Source: CAZUHK01 sp964620345
GTDB lineage: Bacteria; Planctomycetota; Phycisphaerae; Phycisphaerales; Zrk34
Assembly (NCBI GenBank): GCA_964620345.1
Contig: CAZUHK010000001.1
Location: 1-64,000, forward strand
Reading direction: 5' to 3'
Length of the DNA stretch: 64,000 nucleotides
Shown here: piece after piece, positions 34,036 to 40,888 of the stretch
Layout: each line of letters opens with the position of its first letter
How positions within the stretch are numbered: the stretch's first letter is position 1
Made by a program: the position numbers and the translations under genes
The notes under the pieces: model-generated
The model's input: the letters and a program-made list of their open reading frames with translations, nothing else
The model's database searches: none
Told to the model about the DNA's origin: nothing

Positions 34036-35183
34036 GAATCACCTCCGGTCTGGTCCTGGTTGTCTTGTTCGCCGTCGAGCAGCATGACCGCCTGCCGCGG
34101 GCCGCTCACGCGGGCCTGATAAAGCTGCCGCGTGCGCGGGTGGCGGACGGTGATGATCTGGTCGGCCCCGCCGTCGTCGAGCGCGCGAGCGGTGGTCTTG
34201 ATCACCAGCCCGCCGCTGATCGTGCGCAGCGTCACGGTCTGGCCTCGCTCGACCAGCAGCGGGGGCTTGACATCGCCATCGCTCAGCACGTCGCCCTCAC
34301 GCAGCGTGCGGTCGGCGACCTGGCCGACCAGCGCCGCGGCGTCGGTCAGCGGCCGATCGCGGCCGGTGTCCAGCCATTGCATCTGGCTGCGCAGATCGTC
34401 GGCGGTGAGGGTCTGGCCACGCGCGATGCGCCCGGTGGCGATCACGACGTTGCGCTGCATCCGCACGTCGGCGCTCAGACGCAGCGTATCGACGAGCTGA
34501 TCGCCGCGGTACTGGCGAACGGTCAGCGGGATGTGGCCGGCGGTGTCGCGGTTCTGCGGGTCGATCTCGAAGCGGCCGTCGGCCTCGGTCCGCTGCCACA
34601 CGGGGCTGGCGTCCTGATGCCAGTCGATCTTCATCCGCTCGGCCGGCACGCCGCCGCGTTCGAGCAGGTAGGCATGCACGATCTGCCGAAGCGTGCGGCC
34701 GGCATCGGCCGCGTCCACCGTCGGAACCGGATTGGCCTGCACCGCGGCGTCCTCGACGATCGGCTCGTCGGCCGGCGCATGGCGCGGTTCATCCGGCGCG
34801 ACCCGTTCGATGCGCAGCGACTGGTGGCCCCGCAACGACAGCCGGCCCCAGTGCACGCCGCGGTCGTCGAGCAGTTGCCTGACCTGCTGCCGCGTGATCC
34901 GCACCTGCGCACTGTCGTCCGCAAAGGTGGCGAGGGTCACTTCGCCCAGCGCCTCGGCGTGCTCGCCTTCAAGGCGCGCGATGTCGGCCAGCGTCACGGT
35001 GTCGCCGGTCACTTCGACGCTGCTGCGCAGCGTGATGCGGTCGGCGAAGCCCGTGCCGATCAGCAGCAGCCCCAGCAGGAACGCCTTGAGCAGCAGCAGC
35101 GAAACGTCCTGCGTATCCCGCGGGTCGCGGGCAGACCGCTCAGGGCGGGCTTGAGCGATCGGGTTGTGTGGCAAAGTCGTCAT
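34032..35183 (-). CDS. flgA: Flagellar basal body P-ring formation protein FlgA
   Basis: Periplasmic chaperone for FlgI, 383 aa. A membrane/signal segment at about residues 30-48 (LLLLKAFLLGLLLIGTGFAD) is followed by a unique middle part, then the SAF domain (VVIATGRIARGQTLTADDLR) and the FlgA C-terminus (GQTVTLRTISGGLVIKTTAR). About 150 residues longer than E. coli FlgA. Confidence 0.9.
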   Translation of the reverse strand: MTTLPHNPIAQARPERSARDPRDTQDVSLLLLKAFLLGLLLIGTGFADRITLRSSVEVTGDTVTLADIARLEGEHAEALGEVTLATFADDSAQVRITRQQVRQLLDDRGVHWGRLSLRGHQSLRIERVAPDEPRHAPADEPIVEDAAVQANPVPTVDAADAGRTLRQIVHAYLLERGGVPAERMKIDWHQDASPVWQRTEADGRFEIDPQNRDTAGHIPLTVRQYRGDQLVDTLRLSADVRMQRNVVIATGRIARGQTLTADDLRSQMQWLDTGRDRPLTDAAALVGQVADRTLREGDVLSDGDVKPPLLVERGQTVTLRTISGGLVIKTTARALDDGGADQIITVRHPRTRQLYQARVSGPRQAVMLLDGEQDNQDQTGGDS

Positions 35184-35198
35184 CGGTCAGTCAGTCGT

Positions 35199-36008
35199 TT
35201 AGAGTCGTCGGAGGTTGCCCACGACCTGCAGGGCCTCGTCGGCGGCCTGGATGGTCTGGCTGTTGAGCTCGAAGGCGCGCTGGGCCTTGATCAGTTCCAC
35301 CAGTTCTTTGACGGGGTCGACATTGGAGGCCTCGAGGAAGCCCTGGATGAGCGTGCCCACGCCGTCCTCGCCGGGCAGGGCCTCCACGGGCGGGCCGGAC
35401 GCCTCGGTCTCCACAAAGATGTTGTTGCCGATCGGCCTCAGGCCCTTGGGATTCACGAAGGTGGTCAGTTCCAGTTCGCCCACGGTCGTGGGCGTCGGCG
35501 AGCCGGGCTGCTGGACGAGCACCTGACCGTCGGCGGTGATCTCGATGCTGGTCGCGTCGACGGGGATGTTCGGCGCGTCCAGCAGGCGCGGGCCCTGGGA
35601 GTTGCCCAGAACGATCTCGCCGTCGGAGTTGACGAAGAAGTTGCCCGCGCGGGTGAAGCCGATGCCGCTGCCTTCGTCTTCGAGGATGTCCACGGCGAAG
35701 AAGCCGTCGCCGTCGATCATCACGTCCAGCGGCTGGCCGGTCTCGATGGGCGAGCCCTGGCTGAAGTTGAAATCGGTGTTGGCCACGCGAACGCCCAGGC
35801 CCACGAAGATGCCCGCGGGCCGCTGGTCGCCGTTGGCGTTCTCCACGCCCGGCTGGGCCTTCTCCTGGTAGAGCAGATCCTCGAAGTTCGCCCGCTGGCC
35901 CTTGAACGCGGTGGTGTTCACGTTCGCCAGGTTGTTGGCGATCACGTCGATCTGCGTGGAGATCGCGTTCATCCCGGTCGCGGCGGTATGGAGGGCGACG
36001 GTCGCCAT
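35199..36008 (-). CDS. flgG: Flagellar distal rod protein FlgG
   Basis: Rod protein, 269 aa. N-terminus ALHTAATGMNAISTQIDVIA then NNLANVNTTAFKGQRANFED, and the C-terminus EASNVDPVKELVELIKAQRA followed by FELNSQTIQAADEALQVVGNL, are classic FlgG. It follows the flgF-like gene by 13 bp. Confidence 0.95.
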   Translation of the reverse strand: MATVALHTAATGMNAISTQIDVIANNLANVNTTAFKGQRANFEDLLYQEKAQPGVENANGDQRPAGIFVGLGVRVANTDFNFSQGSPIETGQPLDVMIDGDGFFAVDILEDEGSGIGFTRAGNFFVNSDGEIVLGNSQGPRLLDAPNIPVDATSIEITADGQVLVQQPGSPTPTTVGELELTTFVNPKGLRPIGNNIFVETEASGPPVEALPGEDGVGTLIQGFLEASNVDPVKELVELIKAQRAFELNSQTIQAADEALQVVGNLRRL

Positions 36009-36021
36009 TGGCGTGGGTTCC

Positions 36022-36801
36022 TTACTGCGGGATGCGGCCCAGGGTGTTCACGGCCCGCTCCAGCAGCAGGTCGTGGTACTTCAGCAGCGTGGCGTTGTCG
36101 TTGATCGCGCGGGTGGTCTGGATCATCGCGACCATCTCGCGGATCGAATCGACGTTGGATGCTTCCAGGTAGCCCTGGCGGATCTGCCCGGGCGCCTGGG
36201 CTTCACTTTCCAGTGCGGCCGGCGGGGCCTGGTACACCCCGCCGCCCAGGTGCTTGAGCGTTTGGTCGGCGGTGACGCTCGCCAGCTTGATCTGCGCGAC
36301 CGGGTCGCCGGCCTGGCGGATCACACCGGTCTGATCGACCTGCACGGGCAGCGCGGGGTTGAGGCGAATCGGCTGGCCGGCGGTGTCGAGCACGGCGTGT
36401 CCGGCGGCGGTGGTGACCAGCCGGCCATCGGCGGTGAGGGTGAGCCGGCCGTCGCGCGTGGCGCGGGTGGCCTGCTGGCCGTCCTCATCGACCCGCACGG
36501 CGAAGAACCCTTCGCCGGCGATCGCGAGGTCCAGGTCGTTACCGGTGGGCGTGAGCCGGCCGGGGCGCAGGTCGGTTTCGGTGGGCCGAACGAACGTGCC
36601 GCCGCCCAGCCGATCCAGCAGGTCGTGCTCGAGGCCGTGGGGCCCGGGGTCTTCGCGGCTCTCGGGCAGTCGCTGGGTGAAGGCGGCCAGGTCGCGGCGG
36701 AAGGCGGTGGTGCTGGCGTTGGCCAGGTTGTTGGCAATGACGTCCTGGCGATGAAGATTCGTCAGGACGCCCGAAGCGGAGAGGTACATCCCGTAGTTCA
36801 T
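36022..36801 (-). CDS. flgF: Flagellar basal body rod protein, FlgF-like
   Basis: Hook-basal body family protein, 259 aa, with DVIANNLANASTTAFRRDLA near the N-terminus, GNDLDLAIAGEGFFAVR in the middle and ASNVDSIREMVAMIQTTRAI at the C-terminus. Place before flgG and shorter, more divergent middle suggest FlgF rather than a second FlgG. GGAGG precedes the ATG, which overlaps the preceding small gene by 4 bp. Confidence 0.88.
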   Translation of the reverse strand: MNYGMYLSASGVLTNLHRQDVIANNLANASTTAFRRDLAAFTQRLPESREDPGPHGLEHDLLDRLGGGTFVRPTETDLRPGRLTPTGNDLDLAIAGEGFFAVRVDEDGQQATRATRDGRLTLTADGRLVTTAAGHAVLDTAGQPIRLNPALPVQVDQTGVIRQAGDPVAQIKLASVTADQTLKHLGGGVYQAPPAALESEAQAPGQIRQGYLEASNVDSIREMVAMIQTTRAINDNATLLKYHDLLLERAVNTLGRIPQ

Positions 36802-37022
36802 CCGCGCACCTCCATGTGCACGGGGCCGGTGGGCCGAGCTTCGGGATCGGCGGCTCCTCCTTGGTCCGCCATGGATTCGTGATGCGCCGCCGCGGCCGCC
36901 TCGTACTGATGAAGCGTTTGGGCGGCGCGAGCCAGACGCACAAGGGCGGCACCGAGGTCGGCGTCGCCGGAGTGGTTGAGAATGTCGATCCATCGCTTGG
37001 TCAACGCTTGTGCCTCCTGCAC
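36798..37022 (-). CDS. Small hypothetical protein, first gene of the flagellar operon
   Basis: 74-aa protein, helical in the first 50 residues (EAQALTKRWIDILNHSGDAD, LVRLARAAQTLHQYEAAAAA) with a proline-rich tail. Not recognised. Its stop overlaps the flgF start (ATGA) and a sigma-54-type promoter lies 40-58 bp before its ATG, so it is likely translated and flagella-related, possibly a chaperone or regulatory protein; that role is only inferred from position. Confidence 0.6.
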   Translation of the reverse strand: MQEAQALTKRWIDILNHSGDADLGAALVRLARAAQTLHQYEAAAAAHHESMADQGGAADPEARPTGPVHMEVRG

Positions 37023-37061
37023 CCGGCGTCGATGGTGTAGCTACACAGTCGCGGCGGGAAA

Positions 37062-37080
37062 TTCGCAAGAGATGTGCCGG
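37062..37080 (-). promoter_or_regulatory. Sigma-54-type promoter of the flagellar operon
   Basis: On the minus strand CCGGCACATCTCTTGCGAA: GG and GC are 10 nt apart and the match to TGGCAC-N5-TTGC is 9 of 10 fixed positions. A transcript would start near 37053, about 30 nt before the first operon gene. Confidence 0.65.
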
Positions 37081-37251
37081 GAGCGCGCCAGACGCCCGAA
37101 AACGGCGATCGCGCGCTGTTATCGGGGCTTTGGCGGTCGGCGATCGGTTGCGTGAAGCCGCAAGCGGCAAGAGGCGCAGGCGCAAGAGTTGCCCGCGGTC
37201 GGCAAGGGTTGCGCGGCGCGGCGGGCGTTCGATGCGCGGCGCGCAACCATC

Positions 37252-37257
37252 TACAAT
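37252..37257 (+). promoter_or_regulatory. Candidate -10 box for ribBA
   Basis: TACAAT in the divergent gap between the flagellar operon and ribBA. It overlaps an in-frame ATG at 37256, so it also argues that translation starts at the later ATG, 37289. The -35 (TTCGAT at 37228-37233, 18-nt spacer) is weak. Confidence 0.4.
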
Positions 37258-37288
37258 GCACGCCTTCACCCGGCTGGAATGGCGCGAC

Positions 37289-38416
37289 ATGGCCTTTGAT
37301 CCGATTCCCGACATCCTCAATGAGCTTCGCGCCGGGCGGATGATCGTGCTGATCGACGACGAGCGGCGGGAGAACGAGGGCGACCTGGTCTGCGCCGCGG
37401 AGCACGTCACGCCCGCCACGGTCAACTTCATGGTCACCGAGGGCCGGGGCCTGCTGTGCGTCGCGCTCGACGGCGCCATCTGCGATGCCCTGGACCTCGC
37501 CCCGCAAGCCGCGGCCAACACCAGCCAGCTCGCCACGGCGTACACCGTGACGGTCGACGCCGCGGCGCGGTTCGGCATCAGCACCGGCGTATCCGCGGTG
37601 GATCGGGCGACGACCATCCAGCGGCTCGCCGCGGCCGACGCCCGGCCGGCCGACTTCGCCAAGCCCGGCCACGTCAACCCCCTGCGCGCCCGCGACGGCG
37701 GCGTGCTGGTCCGCACCGGCCAGACCGAAGGCAGCGTCGACCTGTGCAAGCTCGCCGGCCTGCGCCCCGCCGCGGCCATCATCGAAGTGATGAACCCCGA
37801 TGGCTCCATGGCCCGGCTGGACGACCTGCGGAAAGTCTGCGCCACGCACGACCTGAAGATGTGCTCGGTCAGCGATGTGATCGCCCATCGCCTGGTCGGC
37901 GAACACATGATCGAGCGGATCGACGAAGTGCCGTTCGAGACGCCCGAGGGGCCGTTCCGGCTGGTCGCTTATCGCAGCAGGGTCGATCCGCTGCCGCACG
38001 TGGCGCTGTGCGCCGGCCGCGTCGGGTGCGAGCCGATCGACGAACCGGTGCTGGTGCGGATGCACAGCCAGAACCTGCTGGGCGATGTGTTCGGCGACTG
38101 CGGCCAGCCCAGCGGCGACACGCTGCACCGGGCCATGAAGATGATCCAGGACGCCGGCGAAGGCGCGATCGTCTACATGCGCCAGGACGGCATGGGCACC
38201 GGCCTGCTGGCGCGTCTTCAGACCCTGCACGACGACCAGGAGCCGGCCCGCCGCGAGGTCCGCGCGGCGATGAGCAAGTTCGACTACGGCGTGGGCTCGC
38301 AGATCCTCCGCGACCTGGGCGTCAGGAAGATGCGCCTGCTGACCAACCACCCCCGCACGCTCCACGGCCTGGAGGGCTTTGGCCTGAGCATCGTCGAGCA
38401 CGTCAAGGTGGAGTAG
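37289..38416 (+). CDS. ribBA: RibBA: DHBP synthase with degenerate GTP cyclohydrolase II domain
   Basis: Riboflavin precursor enzyme, 375 aa. Residues 1-205 form an intact 3,4-dihydroxy-2-butanone-4-phosphate synthase domain (LIDDERRENEGDLVCAAEHV metal site; RDGGVLVRTGQTEGSVDL). Residues 210-375 resemble GTP cyclohydrolase II but key residues are lost: the zinc motif H-S-E-C...R-C-D-C reads HSQNLLGDVFGDCG (one Cys left, residue 271), RQEGR reads RQDGM, and the catalytic Arg of the D-x-R-x-Y-G segment is gone (SKFDYGVG). So only the RibB reaction is expected. Starts at 37010 and 37256 are also in frame. Confidence 0.88.
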   Translation: MAFDPIPDILNELRAGRMIVLIDDERRENEGDLVCAAEHVTPATVNFMVTEGRGLLCVALDGAICDALDLAPQAAANTSQLATAYTVTVDAAARFGISTGVSAVDRATTIQRLAAADARPADFAKPGHVNPLRARDGGVLVRTGQTEGSVDLCKLAGLRPAAAIIEVMNPDGSMARLDDLRKVCATHDLKMCSVSDVIAHRLVGEHMIERIDEVPFETPEGPFRLVAYRSRVDPLPHVALCAGRVGCEPIDEPVLVRMHSQNLLGDVFGDCGQPSGDTLHRAMKMIQDAGEGAIVYMRQDGMGTGLLARLQTLHDDQEPARREVRAAMSKFDYGVGSQILRDLGVRKMRLLTNHPRTLHGLEGFGLSIVEHVKVE

Positions 38417-38428
38417 GGAGCAGCCGGA

Positions 38429-38469
38429 AGTCGCAAGTGGAAAGTCGGAGGTCGCAAGTCAGAAGTGGG
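38429..38469 (+). repeat. Short degenerate tandem repeat (AAGTCGCAAGT type)
   Basis: After ribBA the sequence repeats variants of AAGTCGCAAGTGG, AAAGTCGGAGGTCGC, AAGTCAGAAGTGG, about four units of 7-14 nt. No gene or hairpin is associated; it looks like replication slippage. Confidence 0.5.
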
Positions 38470-38493
38470 GTCGGCACTGGGAGCTGACGCCGA

Positions 38494-38763
38494 CTATCGG
38501 GGCTCGGCTCCGTCGGGCGGGTCGAATGCGGGCGGCGGGGGTTCATCGTCGGGCTCGGTGGGCTGGGTCGATTCGAGTGCATCGCCGAGCGTCTTGCCCA
38601 CGTCGCGGGCCAGATGCTCGGCCCCCTGCACGCCAAGAAACAGGATTTCGCGGAAGAAACGCCGCCGTTCGGTCGATACCAAAGGCGGAGCGTCCTCTGG
38701 GCCGGCCGGCGGGCCGTCGGCGTTGGGCGTCGTGTCGCTGGATGGGCGGTCGGGGTCGCTCAC
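38494..38763 (-). CDS. Small hypothetical protein
   Basis: 89 aa, starting at a GTG (38763). Pro/Asp-rich ends flank a basic amphipathic core, RRRFFREILFLGVQGAEHLA RDVGKTLGDALE (about residues 33-65). The RRRFFRE stretch before a hydrophobic segment recalls an export or membrane-associating helix, but no family is recognised. The contrast between ordered core and polar tails favours a real protein. It is divergent from the lipoprotein gene. Confidence 0.5.
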   Translation of the reverse strand: MSDPDRPSSDTTPNADGPPAGPEDAPPLVSTERRRFFREILFLGVQGAEHLARDVGKTLGDALESTQPTEPDDEPPPPAFDPPDGAEPR

Positions 38764-38831
38764 GCTTGGCTCGCCGGGGTGCGGCCAGTATGCTAACCGA
38801 CCGATCGCGTCGCACGAAACAAGGAACTCGC

Positions 38832-39518
38832 ATGTCGCGCACCATTGGCCTCATCACGCTCGCCGCGCTGCTCATCGTGACCGGCTGCGCCCGCAGCCAC
38901 AGCGCCAAGTTTCCCTACGGCCGATCGATCGATCGCCACAACTTCATGTCCACGCCCGACATGCCGCTGTCCGTGTCGATCAAGGACACGATCAGTGGCG
39001 AGGAACTGCTGCGGGTGGACGTGCCGGTTTACAAGCAGTTGATCCTCGACTTCGAGCACAAGCACGACTGGACGCCGGCTCAGACGCCGGGCCTGCCGGC
39101 GGAGTATGTCACCTGGCAGGTGGTCGATGCCGGCCGCCTGCTCGTGGGCGGCGTGGATGGCAAGCTCAAAAACCGCATGGATCTGCGAGGCAACCCGGTG
39201 ATCGTGAAGGTCGACATCCGCGATCATGAGCCGGCGGACGGGACGCCGGAGTACCCGTCCGCAGATGACACGCCGGGCGACCCGGTGGCGCCGCCGGACC
39301 AGCCCGACGATCCCCAGCCCCAGCCCCGGCCCGCCGCGGAGCAGCCGACCAACGGCACGCCGCGCGGCCCGGCCGTGCGCACCTATCCCAAAGCGCCGGC
39401 CCAAGCCGAGCCGGACCAGCCCGAACGGACGGACGACGAAGCCGACCAGCCCGACGCCGACGCGCGCACCCCCGTCGAAGACCAGGCCGGCGAAGACCTC
39501 GACGACGCACTGGACTGA
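38832..39518 (+). CDS. Hypothetical lipoprotein with Pro/Asp-rich tail
   Basis: 228 aa with a signal and lipobox (LAALLIVTGC, Cys about residue 19). A folded part to about residue 130 (MPLSVSIKDTISGEELLRVD VPVYKQLILDFEHKHDW) is followed by a low-complexity tail of Pro, Asp, Gln and Glu. The function is unknown. AAGGAAC before the ATG at 38832 fixes the start although the frame begins earlier. Confidence 0.72.
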   Translation: MSRTIGLITLAALLIVTGCARSHSAKFPYGRSIDRHNFMSTPDMPLSVSIKDTISGEELLRVDVPVYKQLILDFEHKHDWTPAQTPGLPAEYVTWQVVDAGRLLVGGVDGKLKNRMDLRGNPVIVKVDIRDHEPADGTPEYPSADDTPGDPVAPPDQPDDPQPQPRPAAEQPTNGTPRGPAVRTYPKAPAQAEPDQPERTDDEADQPDADARTPVEDQAGEDLDDALD

Positions 39519-39635
39519 TCGGCCGGTCGTGTCAATCTGGCAAACCGGGTGAACTTCGGGGCACCGCGCGGGCCGCACAGCCCATCGCCCTTGCAATTTT
39601 GCTTCATTTGTCGCCCGAAACTCGGCGATTGGGTC

Positions 39636-39663
39636 TTGCCTTGTGGCCACGGTGGGCTACATT
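39636..39663 (+). promoter_or_regulatory. Candidate sigma-70 promoter of clpS
   Basis: TTGCCT (39636-39641), 16-nt spacer, TACATT (39658-39663). It has the same layout as the cimA promoter. A transcript would start near 39670, after the in-frame ATG at 39666, supporting the ATG at 39696. Confidence 0.45.
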
Positions 39664-39695
39664 AGATGCATCCACCGAAGCAACGGGGCAGAACG

Positions 39696-40007
39696 ATGAA
39701 CGATCCCGATGGCTATTTCACCGGCCCGGACGACCCGTACCACGGCCAGGGTTTTCGACAGGTCACCGCACTGCCGCAGTGGCGGGTGCTGTTGCACGAT
39801 GACGAGGTGCACGATCAGGGCCACATGATCGACGCGCTGACCGGCCACACGCCGCTGAGCCGCGCCGCGGCCACGCAGCGCGTCGTCGACGCCCACCGCG
39901 ATGGCACGGTCAACCTGTTGACCTGTCACCAGGAACTGGCCGAGCTCTACTGCCTGCAACTGTCCAAGCAGAACCTGATCGTCACCATCGAACGCGCGGT
40001 CGAATAA
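39696..40007 (+). CDS. clpS: Clp protease adaptor ClpS
   Basis: 103-aa adaptor that delivers N-degron substrates to ClpA/C-ClpP. The family core is seen: WRVLLHDDEVHDQGHMIDAL for the usual V-x-L-x-N-D-D-x-x-P-M-x-x-V, then RVVDAHRDGTVNLLTCHQEL AELYCLQLSKQ for V-H-x-x-G...E-(L/I)-A-E. The Asn-Asp pair is His-Asp-Asp here, so specificity may differ. No clpA is nearby. Confidence 0.75.
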   Translation: MNDPDGYFTGPDDPYHGQGFRQVTALPQWRVLLHDDEVHDQGHMIDALTGHTPLSRAAATQRVVDAHRDGTVNLLTCHQELAELYCLQLSKQNLIVTIERAVE

Positions 40008-40037
40008 ACCTTGAGCGCCGCGGCTTCGCCGTGCCCT

Positions 40038-40676
40038 TCAGCCGACCAGAAACGGATTGGTCGCCCGCTGGGTACCGATCGTCGTCGCCGGCCCATGCCC
40101 CGGATACACGCGCACCGGATCCGGCAGCGTCATCAGTTGCTCCCGGATCGACCGCATCAGCGCCGCGCCATCGGAATGGGGAAAGTCGTACCGACCGATC
40201 GACCCGGCAAAGAGCGTGTCGCCCACGATCGCCACGCCGGCGTCCGGCTGGTAGAGCGTGATGCCGCCGGGCGAATGGCCGGGGGTATGACGCACCTCGA
40301 AGCTCAGATCGCCCAGCTTCAGTGGCGCGCCCGGCTCGATCGCGCCGGTCGGGTCCGGCGCCCGCATCGGCATGCCGAACGGCCCCGAAAGGTTGTTCGC
40401 CGGGTCGCCGGGGTAACTCTGCTCAACCGGATGGATCAGCACCGGTAAATCAGCGAAGGCGTTGGTGATCGGCGCGATGCCCGCGATGTGATCGAGGTGG
40501 CCGTGGGTCAGGATCAGCTTGCTCGGTGTCAGCCCCCGGCGGCGGACGTAATCGATCATCGCCTCGGGCTCGAAGCCCGCGTCGACCAGCCAGCAATCCC
40601 CGCCCGCGGCCAGCACGTAGCAGTTGGTCTGCCACATGCCCAGCGTGAACATTTCGATATGCAGCGCGTCGCTCAT
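40038..40676 (-). CDS. MBL-fold metallo-hydrolase (glyoxalase II-like)
   Basis: 212-aa metallo-beta-lactamase-fold hydrolase. Metal ligands: THGHLDHIAG (about residues 58-67), the third His in HTPGHSPGG (about 133), Asp in IVGDTLFAGSIGR and a final His in YPGHGPAT. These match the YcbL/glyoxalase II-like thioester hydrolase group. A TACCAT at 40689-40684 is 7 nt before its ATG. Divergent from the cimA leader. Confidence 0.87.
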   Translation of the reverse strand: MSDALHIEMFTLGMWQTNCYVLAAGGDCWLVDAGFEPEAMIDYVRRRGLTPSKLILTHGHLDHIAGIAPITNAFADLPVLIHPVEQSYPGDPANNLSGPFGMPMRAPDPTGAIEPGAPLKLGDLSFEVRHTPGHSPGGITLYQPDAGVAIVGDTLFAGSIGRYDFPHSDGAALMRSIREQLMTLPDPVRVYPGHGPATTIGTQRATNPFLVG

Positions 40677-40700
40677 GCGGCCAATGGTAACACAGCGGAT

Positions 40701-40728
40701 TTGCCTGCCCCGCCTGACCGGGTATACT
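40701..40728 (+). promoter_or_regulatory. Sigma-70 promoter of the cimA leader
   Basis: TTGCCT (40701-40706), 16-nt spacer, TATACT (40723-40728). The predicted transcript start near 40735 is only about 4 nt before the leader peptide ATG, so the leader peptide would be read from a nearly leaderless mRNA. Confidence 0.65.
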
Positions 40729-40738
40729 TCCAGCCGAC

Positions 40739-40795
40739 ATGCAGCACCGTTCGACCATCATCGCCGGCATCATTACCATGACCGAACTTCGGTAG
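40739..40795 (+). CDS. Isoleucine-rich leader peptide of cimA
   Basis: 18-codon frame MQHRSTIIAGIITMTELR with two Ile-Ile pairs at codons 7-8 and 11-12, ending in TAG at 40793. It lies between a good promoter and an intrinsic terminator, directly ahead of citramalate synthase, whose pathway makes isoleucine. Ribosome stalling at the Ile codons would report charged tRNA-Ile. Too short to be supported by similarity, but position, codon content and RNA structures agree. Confidence 0.72.
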   Translation: MQHRSTIIAGIITMTELR

Positions 40796-40833
40796 GGCTG
40801 GCGATCGTACGCACGAGACACACAAGCCCTGCC
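40791..40833 (+). promoter_or_regulatory. Antiterminator pairing in the cimA leader
   Basis: GGTAGGGCT (40791-40799, overlapping the leader stop codon) can pair with AGCCCTGCC (40825-40833) as 9 bp including one G-U. The second strand is also the left arm of the terminator, so the two structures exclude each other, as attenuation requires. Confidence 0.68.
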
Positions 40834-40850
40834 GGACGGCGGGGTTTTTT
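40827..40850 (+). terminator. Attenuator terminator upstream of cimA
   Basis: CCCTGCC (40827-40833), loop GGAC, GGCGGGG (40838-40844), then TTTTTT (40845-40850): a 7-bp stem with one G-U and a run of six T, 38 bp before the cimA ATG. A terminator in this place only makes sense as a regulatory one. Confidence 0.78.
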
Positions 40851-40888
40851 CGTGACCCGCCGGCCCGGCGCATCGACAGGACACCGCC

